From the NCBI RefSeq assembly GCF_020176795.1, contig NZ_JAIUKE010000085.1, positions 1 to 36,345 on the forward strand: a stretch of 36,345 nucleotides of DNA, in the 5' to 3' direction. A program made the translations under genes and the position numbers. Below are positions 29,707 through 36,345 of this stretch, one piece after another. The notes under the pieces were generated by a model, which had not been told where the DNA came from, made no database searches, and saw only the letters and a list, made by a program, of their open reading frames with translations. The stretch comes from Streptomyces sp. 8L. Lineage in GTDB: Bacteria > Actinomycetota > Actinomycetes > Streptomycetales > Streptomycetaceae. Numbering within the stretch: the stretch's first letter is position 1; every line of letters begins with the position of its first letter.

Positions 29707-31821
29707 ATGTCCGAGCGTCCCCCGTCCTACCGCGTGGCGACCGACACCGGCGGCACGTTCACCGACTTCGTCGTCTTCGACGAGTCCGACGGCACCTACC
29801 GCATCATGAAAGTCCCCTCCAGCCCGCTCCAGCCGGACCAGGCCCTGCTCACCGGGCTGACGACACTGGCGGAACAGGGGGTACCGTCGGACGCGATCTC
29901 CGTCTTCACCCACGGCACGACCGTCGGGACCAACGCGCTGCTGGAGGAGCGGGGCGCCCGGGTCGGGCTGGCCGTCACCCGGGGGTTCCGCGGGGTCTAC
30001 GAGGCGATGGAGCAGTCCCGCCCCTTCGGCCCCTCCGTGTTCGACCTCGGATACACCAAGCCCGCGCTGCTCGCGGCGGAGAGCGACACCGTCGAGGTGA
30101 CGGAGCGTCTCGCCGCGTCCGGCGCCGTGCTGGAGCCGGTCTCCGACGAGGAGGTGGCCGAGGCGGTGCGCCGCTTCAGCGAGAGCGGAGTGGAGTCGGT
30201 CGCCGTCAGCCTCCTGTTCTCGTTCCTGAACGACGAACACGAACAGCGCCTCGCCGACGCACTGCGCAAGGCCGATCCGAACCTCTGGGTGACGACGTCG
30301 AGCGAGCTGCTGCCGCAGATGAGGGAGTACGTCCGCCTGAGCACGACGGTGATCAACGCCTATGTCTCCCCTGTGGTCGGCCGCTACGTCGGCAGGCTCT
30401 CCGCCGCGCTGGAGCGGCTGGGCGTCGCCCCCGGCCGCAGGTTCACCATGCAGAGCAACGGCGGCTCCGTGCCCTTCGACCGGACGCCGGACCGGGGTGT
30501 CGCCACCATCCTGTCGGGCCCCGCGGGAGGGGTGACGGCCTCCGTGGCGATCAGCCGGGCGGTCGGTATCGAGGACCTCATCACCTTCGACATGGGCGGC
30601 ACGAGCTGCGACGTCGCCCTCGTCCAGGGCGGTGAGCCGACGGTCTCCGATCAGAACACACTGGAGGGCCGGCACATCGCCGTACCGATGCTGGACATCA
30701 ACACCGTCAGCGCGGGCGGTGGCACGGTGGCCGTCGTCGACCCGCACGGCTCCCTGCACGTCGGCCCGCGCAGCGCGGGAGCCGTGCCGGGGCCCGCCGC
30801 GTACGGCAAGGGCGGGCAGACGGCGACCGTCACGGACGCGAACGTCGTCCTCGGCTATCTCAACCCGGTGTCCCTGCTGGACGGCGACCTCGCGGTCGAC
30901 GCCGCCGCGGCGGAGCGCGTGGTGGCCGAGGTGGCGGCCCCGCTCGGGGTCGACACCGTCCGGGCGGCCGACGGCATCGTGCGTATCGTCAACGTCAAGA
31001 TGGGGCAGGCGATCCGGTCCATCTCCACCGAACGCGGCTTCGACCTGCGGGACTTCACCCTGGTCGCCTTCGGCGGGGCGGGCCCCCTGCACGCCAGCCA
31101 GATCGCCCTCGACCTGGGTATCCCCCGTGTCCTCGTACCCCCGTCGCCCGGCGCGACCTCGGCGCTCGGCCTGCTGATGTCGGACGTCAAGCACGACCTC
31201 GTCCGCAGCCGGCTGACCGACGTGTCGGAGCTCCGGGCACAGGACGCCAACAGCCTCTTCGAGCAGATGCACCTGGCCGCGTCGAAGCAGCTCGCGCAGG
31301 AGGGCTTCTCCGAGGACAGCACGTCCTACCGCTACTTCCTCGACATGCGCTACAGCGGACAGGGCTACGAGAACCCGGTGCCGGTGCGGACGGTGCCGCT
31401 GACCGAGGAGGACCTCACCGGCTACCGGCGGGACTTCGACGCGATCCACGAGCAGTGCCACGGACACGCGGCCCCCGACCAGTCGGTGGAGGTCGTCAAC
31501 TACCGGGTCCAGGCCATCGGTCTCGTACCGCCCGTGTCCCTGCCCACGGTCCCGCCCGCCGAAGGGCCGGTGACCGGGGCCGTGACCGGCTCGCGCCCCG
31601 CGTACTTCCCCGACACCGCGGGCGGCACCGGGTCGTATGTGCCGACGCCGGTCTACGCCAGGGCGAAGCTCGGCGCCGGCCACCGTGTCACGGGACCCGC
31701 GGTCGTCGAGCAGTACGACTCCACCGTCGTCGTCTTCCCGGAGCAGTGGGCCGAGGTGGACCACTACGGCAACCTCCTGATCACCAAAGTCCCGTCGGCA
31801 GAAGAGAGGTCGAGCAGGTGA
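29707..31821 (+). CDS. hydantoinase/oxoprolinase family protein, HyuA-like subunit
   Basis: Cytosolic ATP-dependent enzyme subunit of 704 residues. Family blocks in order: VATDTGGTFTDFVVFDE (nucleotide-binding fold, residue 10 on), THGTTVGTNALLEERGARVGLAVTRGF, MQSNGGSVPFD, TILSGPAGGVTASVAI, TFDMGGTSCDVALVQGG, then VTDANVVLGYLNP and FGGAGPLHASQIA. The family includes N-methylhydantoinase, 5-oxoprolinase and the acetone and acetophenone carboxylases, all of which phosphorylate a carbonyl oxygen with ATP. The ATG at 29707 has AGCAGG upstream; a GTG at 29671 is a weaker option. Its stop overlaps the HyuB-like start by four bases, so the pair makes one complex. Hydantoinase and carboxylase chemistry cannot be separated by eye. 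Confidence 0.93.
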   Translation: MSERPPSYRVATDTGGTFTDFVVFDESDGTYRIMKVPSSPLQPDQALLTGLTTLAEQGVPSDAISVFTHGTTVGTNALLEERGARVGLAVTRGFRGVYEAMEQSRPFGPSVFDLGYTKPALLAAESDTVEVTERLAASGAVLEPVSDEEVAEAVRRFSESGVESVAVSLLFSFLNDEHEQRLADALRKADPNLWVTTSSELLPQMREYVRLSTTVINAYVSPVVGRYVGRLSAALERLGVAPGRRFTMQSNGGSVPFDRTPDRGVATILSGPAGGVTASVAISRAVGIEDLITFDMGGTSCDVALVQGGEPTVSDQNTLEGRHIAVPMLDINTVSAGGGTVAVVDPHGSLHVGPRSAGAVPGPAAYGKGGQTATVTDANVVLGYLNPVSLLDGDLAVDAAAAERVVAEVAAPLGVDTVRAADGIVRIVNVKMGQAIRSISTERGFDLRDFTLVAFGGAGPLHASQIALDLGIPRVLVPPSPGATSALGLLMSDVKHDLVRSRLTDVSELRAQDANSLFEQMHLAASKQLAQEGFSEDSTSYRYFLDMRYSGQGYENPVPVRTVPLTEEDLTGYRRDFDAIHEQCHGHAAPDQSVEVVNYRVQAIGLVPPVSLPTVPPAEGPVTGAVTGSRPAYFPDTAGGTGSYVPTPVYARAKLGAGHRVTGPAVVEQYDSTVVVFPEQWAEVDHYGNLLITKVPSAEERSSR

Positions 31822-33614
31822 GCGAAGAGACCACGGCAGGGCGTCCCGGCCGTACAGCGACGGCGGAGGCCGACGCCATCACCGTCGAGGTGATCCGGCA
31901 GAGCCTCATCGGGGTGGTGCAGGAGATGCAGAACTCGCTCTTCTGCACCGGCTATTCGACCATCATCCGGGAGTCGAAGGACGCGAGCTGCGCCATCACC
32001 GACCTCAGCGGCCGGGTCGTCGCGCAGTACACGGTGCTTCCGCTGCACCTCGGCGCCTTCCCGGAGACCATCGAGAACGTCCTCGCCGCCTATCCGGTGG
32101 AGGAGATGCGCGACGGCGACGCCTTCCTCGTCAACCACCCCTACTACGGCGGCAGTCCGCATGCCACCGACATGGCGGTGGTGGCACCGATCGTGGTGGA
32201 GGGCGAGGTCTTCGGCTTCAGCGGCAGCATCGCCCACAAGTCCGACATCGGCGGGCTCGTCCCCGGCACCAACTCCAGCCAGGCCAGGGAGATCTACCAC
32301 GAGGGGCTGATGGTCCCTCCCGTACGCTACTACCGCGCGTTCTCGCCCTCGCCCGAGGTGGAGACGCTCCTGCGGGCCAACAGCCGCACTCCCCACCTGG
32401 TGCTGGGCGACCTGCGCGGCCAGGTCGGGGCGACCCATCTCGCCGCCGACCGGGTGCGTGCGCTGTGCGCCAAGTACGGCAGGAGCACACTGCACACCGC
32501 TTCCGAGCGGCTGCTCGACCTCACGGAAGCGCGCATCAGGGCCGCCGTTGCCCAGTGGCCGGACGGCCGGTACACCGGCCAACGGCTCATGCACTCCGAG
32601 GGGATGGCCGACGGGCAGCCGGTGGCGATCCGGGTCGCGGTCACGATCGAGGGCGACCGTATCGACTTCGACTTCACCGGCTCCGACGACCAGATGACCG
32701 GCCCCTACAACATCCGCCCGCCGCTGGTGCGGGCGGTGTGCTCCTACGCGCTCAAGTGCCTCATCGACCCGGAACTGCCGTCCAACTCGGGCTTCTTCCA
32801 GGCGATCACGGCGTCGTTCCGGTCCGGCTCACTCCTCGACCCACTGCCGCCCGCTCCGGTCAACACGTACATGCCCGTCGCGGTGGCGTCCGCGGAGGCC
32901 CTGTTCGACGCGTTCGGCAAGGCCCTCGCGAACGGCCGGATCGCCGAGAGCAGCAGCGGCACCAACGGCACCTTCTCGTACCGGATTCCCGGCCTCTCCT
33001 CACCGAAGGTCCAGTACGAACTGCCGGCCGGGGCCATGGGGGCCCGCTGGAACAAGGACGGTGTGTCCGCGTCCAAGGTCCACGTCGCCAACGGCAGCCT
33101 CACCCCCGTCGAGGTGCTGGAGACGGAGTTCCCGGTACGCCTCGAACGCTTCGAGCTGGTCACCGACTCCGGCGGGCCGGGACGCCACCGGGGCGGCCTC
33201 GGCTACCTGCGCGAGTACCGCGTGCTGGCGCCCGCCCGGTTCACCACCCGCAACGGCCGCGAACTCACCCCGCCCGCCGGCAAGGACGGCGGCCTCCCCG
33301 GCCGGCCGTCCGTGCTCACCGTCAATCCGGGCACCGACCGCGAGGCCGCGATCAGTGTGGAGAGCGGCAGTGTGACGCTCGGGCCCGGCGACATCGTCCG
33401 GGTCTCCCAGGCGGGCGGCGGCGGATACGGCGACCCCCGCACCCGCCCCGTTGAGCAGGTACTCCGCGACGTCCGGGAGGGGTACGTCTCCGCCGGGTCG
33501 GCCCGGACCCACTACGGCGTCGCAATCGTGGAGGGCGCGACGGGAGTGTGGACGGCCGACGAGACGGAGACCGGGCGGCTCAGGGCGGCGGCACACGAGG
33601 AGCGCGAGAGCTGA
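31818..33614 (+). CDS. hydantoinase/oxoprolinase family protein, HyuB-like subunit
   Basis: Partner subunit of 598 residues, GTG start at 31818 inside the HyuA stop (GTGA), AGAGAGG upstream. Characteristic HyuB blocks: QSLIGVVQEMQNSLFCTGYSTIIRESKDASCAI, DAFLVNHPYYGGSPHATDMAVVAPI, GFSGSIAHKSDIGGLVPGTNS, IDFDFTGSDDQMTGPYNIRPPLVRA, and near the end GGPGRHRGGLGYLREYRVL and QAGGGGYGDPRTRP. In known members this subunit carries the metal site and works with HyuA. It is the last gene of the plus-strand operon; a bulged hairpin follows. No third (gamma) subunit as in acetone carboxylase is present. Confidence 0.93.
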   Translation: MSEETTAGRPGRTATAEADAITVEVIRQSLIGVVQEMQNSLFCTGYSTIIRESKDASCAITDLSGRVVAQYTVLPLHLGAFPETIENVLAAYPVEEMRDGDAFLVNHPYYGGSPHATDMAVVAPIVVEGEVFGFSGSIAHKSDIGGLVPGTNSSQAREIYHEGLMVPPVRYYRAFSPSPEVETLLRANSRTPHLVLGDLRGQVGATHLAADRVRALCAKYGRSTLHTASERLLDLTEARIRAAVAQWPDGRYTGQRLMHSEGMADGQPVAIRVAVTIEGDRIDFDFTGSDDQMTGPYNIRPPLVRAVCSYALKCLIDPELPSNSGFFQAITASFRSGSLLDPLPPAPVNTYMPVAVASAEALFDAFGKALANGRIAESSSGTNGTFSYRIPGLSSPKVQYELPAGAMGARWNKDGVSASKVHVANGSLTPVEVLETEFPVRLERFELVTDSGGPGRHRGGLGYLREYRVLAPARFTTRNGRELTPPAGKDGGLPGRPSVLTVNPGTDREAAISVESGSVTLGPGDIVRVSQAGGGGYGDPRTRPVEQVLRDVREGYVSAGSARTHYGVAIVEGATGVWTADETETGRLRAAAHEERES

Positions 33615-33617
33615 TCC

Positions 33618-33665
33618 CCGGACGGGCCGGGCCCTGAGGTGTCGCGGCCCGGCCGGGCCGTCCGG
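33618..33665 (+). terminator. hairpin downstream of the HyuB-like gene
   Basis: CCGGACGGGCCGGGCC pairs with the right arm at 33646-33665 (ending GGCCGTCCGG) with a four-base bulge and a 12-base loop, starting four bases after the stop codon. Confidence 0.65.
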
Positions 33666-33748
33666 AGAGGCCCGCGAGTGGCCCCGGCTCCGGCCACCGT
33701 GTCACTGAGCCTGCGCTCGTACCAGCGCGCCGGCCCGACCAACGATCA

Positions 33749-33782
33749 AGGGCCGGTCTCGGATTTCTCCGAAACCGGCCCT
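33749..33782. terminator. strong hairpin beside the tRNA-Pro fragment
   Basis: AGGGCCGGTCTCGGA, loop TTTC, TCCGAAACCGGCCCT: a 15-base stem with one mismatch. It stands just beyond the tRNA 3' end on the minus strand, where it would be the native tRNA terminator, and also insulates the plus-strand operon. Confidence 0.8.
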
Positions 33783-33801
33783 GACATGCGACTGTCTCCA
33801 G

Positions 33802-33842
33802 TCGGGACGACAGGATTTGAACCTGCGCCCCCTTGACCCCCA
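33802..33842 (-). tRNA. 3' half of tRNA-Pro(GGG), integration-site remnant
   Basis: Read on the minus strand, the segment runs from the anticodon loop (CTGGGGGTCAAGGGG) through the T-arm (GCAGGTTCAAATCCTG) to the acceptor strand CGTCCCG plus discriminator A. The 5' half (acceptor 5' strand, D-arm, left anticodon stem) is missing: beyond CTGGGGG the sequence no longer resembles a tRNA. A sharp break at the anticodon loop is the usual crossover point of tyrosine integrases, so this is read as one attachment site of an integrated element lying to the right. It is not a functional tRNA gene by itself. Confidence 0.85.
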
Positions 33843-34583
33843 GGAGTGAGGGTCATAGGTATTACCTGCACATATCAGGCAGAACTAGGGTGCAGGACGT
33901 GCGTTCCCGAGCGTATTGTTCAGAGTCGCGAGCACCGTGTGGTCCCCAACCGGTCCCCAGGGCACCGGTGACAGCGCGGGTATCTGGCACGCCCTACCGC
34001 AGACGGACGGGATCACCCACTGGTGGTGGCGCGCCTTCGGCGGGCTGCTCGCCATCCGGGCGTCGCATCCGCAGTCCCCGGCTCCCCTTCCTCGACCCAC
34101 ACGGTCACCGGGCTCCCCTCGTTCCAACCTCCGAAACCTCAAGCCAAGCCATACGGCCTGCCGTACGACGCGTGGGCCCACCGCCCCCACCCACGGCCTT
34201 CAGCTCACCACCGCCGGCACCAGTCCGACCTGAACACCGAAGCAGACATTTCCAGAAGGACGGTGACGCGTCATGACGCACCCCGTGCGCGTACCCGGCG
34301 GACGTAGACCGCGAGGACGTCCTCCTAGGGAAACTAACGGCCCGTGGACTCTCTCTATCAACCGGCGCTGGAGTGCTGCCGTACGCGACCTGGGCCGCGG
34401 CCAAAAGTGTGGTGCCCCTGCCTCTGTTCCCGCTCGTCGCGCTTCCGGTCGCCACCACGGCTACGGGACTCGCGCTGGGCAGCAGGGACGGGTTGTCGCT
34501 GGACCGGCTCGATCGCCGGCCTGGCTCGAACAGCGCGCCCGCCAGAGGGGCCCGCATGCCGACGGGGTCGCACGGAGGCTTCC
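33843..34583. mobile_element. left end of a decayed integrated element, no intact gene
   Basis: Next to the tRNA fragment are an inverted repeat CCTGCAC (33865-33871) / GTGCAGG (33890-33896) and a direct repeat GGTCCCC at 33941 and 33952, which may be integrase or excisionase arm sites. The rest has unusual codon use and no recognisable family except a short membrane-protein-like stretch around 34373-34470 (WAAAKSVVPLPLFPLVALPVATTATGLALG). No integrase gene is present at this end. Confidence 0.5.
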
Positions 34584-34808
34584 GTGATCACGAACCGGAC
34601 CATCCTCGCCGGCATCGGCAAGGTCGAGACCGACCACGGGCGCTCCACTCTTCCCGGGGTACACAGCGGCGCCGGAGCCAAGGGCCCGCCCTGTGCCATT
34701 CCTGCCGGCCGCCTTCGAGGCGGTCACCGCTTGCCACTACTTGCCACCAGCAGGCTCCACCCCGCCCTCCCCCTACAACCCGCACGACGCCATCTACACA
34801 GCCGCCGG
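34584..34808 (+). pseudogene. broken conjugation-type lytic transglycosylase fragment
   Basis: Two adjoining frames give VITNRTILAGIGKVETDHGRSTLPGVHSG and, after a frameshift near 34680-34690, PFLPAAFEAVTA ... PSPYNPHDAIYTAAG. In intact proteins these are consecutive parts of an SLT/transglycosylase domain (GKVETDHG containing the catalytic Glu; the PMQFLPATF motif; the DPHDAIYTAA motif), as encoded by actinomycete conjugative elements for wall passage. The piece is truncated at both ends and joins directly to transposase sequence. Confidence 0.72.
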
Positions 34809-34860
34809 CCGCAAGAAGATCGGCACTGAAGAGGTCTCTGGAGAGCCGGTCACGGGCTCG

Positions 34861-35086
34861 TGGCAGCGGCTGGTCCTCGCCAACCCCAAAGTGCCACACG
34901 GCTGGTCGACAAGACGGCGTACTCGTTGTGTGTCCTGGAGCACCGGCACCGCTCGCTGCGCCGGGCGGACGTGTACGCCAAGGACAGCGACCGCTGGGGC
35001 GACCCCCGGGCCAAGTCGCTGGCCGGGGACAGGTGACAGCCTCCGAGCCGAAGGTCCTCACCGTGCTCGGCCTGGAGAACGAACCG
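34861..35086 (+). pseudogene. Tn3-family transposase fragment, frameshifted
   Basis: Three frames carry successive parts of a TnpA N-terminal region: WQRLVLANPKVPHG, then VDKTAYSLCVLEHRHRSLRR with ADVYAKDSDRWGDPRAKSLAGDR before a stop at 35034, then ASEPKVLTVLGLENEP. The RRxDVYxxxSxRWGDPRAxLLxG pattern is typical of Tn3-family transposases of actinomycetes. Frameshifts, a stop codon and missing ends show it is dead. Confidence 0.72.
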
Positions 35087-35741
35087 GCCGTGAGTGTGTC
35101 CGGGCCCGGAGCGCCCGCGAGGCGGGAAACCGGATATCTGGTGCGGCATGAACACGGGGCGGATGAGCCAGCAGGCCGGGGACGGCGTCGAAGACACCGT
35201 CGAGGGCGACGACAGCTGCGAGGCGCCGCTCATGGGCTGCCGCGCGGCGCGCCAGGTGGCCGCCGGGCTGGCGCCGAGCAGCGCGATGCGGGCGTGGGAC
35301 GATGCCTGGGTTCCGGGTGAGGCCCTGCGGCCCCACCACGGGATCGCGTACCCGTCCTGCTCGACGCCGTCGTGTGCTTCACACTCGACAACCGGCGCCT
35401 CTCACTGGCCTTGAACGAGGACCTGGGCTACAGAGGACCTGGACTACAAGAGAGCTGACGGCGGACAACAACGCGAAGAAGGCTGAACCGGCCTAGGACG
35501 TGGCGGCCTTCCGCAACCACATCGGCGCGGTCCTGAATCATCGGCATGGCCGATTCGTCAGTTGGTGCGCGCGATCTCGTGTCGCACCCGCGAGGGTGAG
35601 TCCGCCGCACGGCCCTGTCCGCGTCGGGCCCCTGACCGCGTTGTCCCGCCGTCGCCGTGCCACGCGTCCCGTGCCCCGCGGTGCGCGCCTGTCGGCTCAT
35701 CACCAGCCCTGGCGCGGGACGGAGAGCGGCATACGTCGGCC
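35087..35741. other. unassigned region, probably element remnants
   Basis: About 650 bases with short, overlapping frames and irregular codon use. Peptide pieces such as LLDAVVCFTLDNRRLSLALNEDLGY and DVAAFRNHIGAVLNHR look protein-like but I cannot assign them to a family. Confidence 0.45.
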
Positions 35742-36005
35742 TCATGGGCGCGAGGGTTGCCGGTCGAGTACCCGCAGTCCGTCGACGGACCGCACGATCA
35801 GCGCCACGCCGAGGAGGCCCACGAGGACCTCGATCGCGCTCTGGAACGAGAAGTCGTACGCGACCAGGAAGAAGACGCTCTGCGCCGCCAGCACCACACC
35901 GGCTGCCAGCGCCAGCCAACCGGACGCCTTGTTGCGCGGGACGAACCGCCACCACGGTCCTCCAGCGGGACGCCCCACCTCGTGCCCCGGCCCAGCAGTA
36001 CTCAT
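35742..36005 (-). CDS. small two-helix membrane protein, hypothetical
   Basis: Intact gene of 87 residues with GGGAGGT at ideal distance before the ATG at 36005. The protein has a polar N-terminus, two hydrophobic helices (ASGWLALAAGVVLAAQSVFFLVAY and SAIEVLVGLLGVALIVRSVDGL) and a short Arg/Pro tail, so it should sit in the cell membrane with both ends on the same side. I do not recognise a family. It is the only intact gene right of the tRNA fragment, so it may be element cargo or host sequence beyond a small element. Confidence 0.7.
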   Translation of the reverse strand: MSTAGPGHEVGRPAGGPWWRFVPRNKASGWLALAAGVVLAAQSVFFLVAYDFSFQSAIEVLVGLLGVALIVRSVDGLRVLDRQPSRP

Positions 36006-36345
36006 CGCTACCTCCCGCGTGTGAACTCATCCTGCCTATACGGTCCTTGTGCTCTCCGATCCCGAAGTCACACGCCTCGCGGGGCACTCGCTCCGCCCGC
36101 CGCTCCCAGCGCCCGCACGCGCGAGGCCGCCGGGGCCCGCGAGCCCGGACAGCGGCGCAGCCAAGAAAGCGCCCCGGACGAGGTGGTCGGGACGCCAACG
36201 AGCGGGGCGGCGGGGACCGACCCGCGACCGCGTCCGGACGCCCCCCATCGCCGTCCCCACCCCCAGCTACGAGGGACACGCGGGTATCCCCAGTACCCGG
36301 AACGACGCGGCCCGCCTCGACCAGGACTCCCGCGCTCTTCCTGCC
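36006..36345. other. right-end non-coding region
   Basis: No gene supported. It should carry the promoter of the small membrane-protein gene; the less GC-rich patch at 36010-36065 is the likely place. Confidence 0.4.

Noticed and set aside
27739..31764. Very long open frame (over 1300 codons) on the minus strand across the dehydrogenase, SDR and HyuA genes
   Set aside because: It is antisense to well-supported genes, has low-complexity Arg/His/Asp/Gly/Val content and no family motif; such frames arise from high third-position GC.
1..36345. CRISPR array, rRNA genes or intact insertion sequence
   Set aside because: No regularly spaced repeats, no rRNA sequence and no intact transposase or integrase frame were found.

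Overview
The window looks like chromosomal DNA from a Streptomyces-type actinomycete. GC is very high (about 70% or more), coding frames end almost every codon in G or C, many starts are GTG, several operons use 4-base GTGA stop/start overlaps, and the tRNA-Pro fragment near the right end matches the form I know from streptomycetes. No ribosomal, replication or core housekeeping genes are present. This is accessory metabolism, with a decayed mobile-element scar at the right end.

Left part (1-11200): a Tat/lipoprotein sugar-type solute-binding protein whose operon runs out of the window; a zinc alcohol dehydrogenase divergent from an XRE/MmyB-type regulator; a translationally coupled NCS1 (nucleobase-type) permease and large glycoside-hydrolase-like enzyme; and a convergent GH20 beta-N-acetylhexosaminidase.

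Middle (11585-17563): a DegT/StrS-type aminotransferase faces a three-gene minus-strand operon of a sugar-isomerase-like cupin, an APH-fold small-molecule kinase and a strongly diverged enolase paralogue. The enolase keeps the catalytic Lys/Glu residues and the main metal ligands but has lost the SGAST and HAxN loops. Together they look like a small biosynthetic cassette reusing sugar-phosphate and glycolytic folds; I do not recognise it as a described cluster and regard it as the best candidate for something new. Next to it are a haloalkane-dehalogenase/epoxide-hydrolase-like enzyme behind a near-perfect 18-base palindrome, and a one-polypeptide MOSC plus FAD/NAD reductase plus [2Fe-2S] fusion.

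Right-middle (19757-33614): a secreted S8-type protease whose usual catalytic His position reads Gln; a TetR regulator that is probably leaderless; and a long plus-strand catabolic operon made of an SsuA/NMT1-like binding protein, ATPase, permease, a 3-hydroxyisobutyrate-dehydrogenase-like enzyme, an SDR, and the HyuA/HyuB (hydantoinase/oxoprolinase/ketone carboxylase) pair. This should import and break down one small molecule.

Right end (33749-36345): a strong hairpin, then only the 3' half of a tRNA-Pro(GGG) gene on the minus strand, cut at the anticodon loop. This is the usual scar of a tyrosine-integrase element, with the element lying to the right. There follow broken fragments of a conjugation-type lytic transglycosylase and a Tn3-family transposase in several frames, then one small intact two-helix membrane protein. 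No CRISPR array, rRNA or intact insertion sequence was seen.
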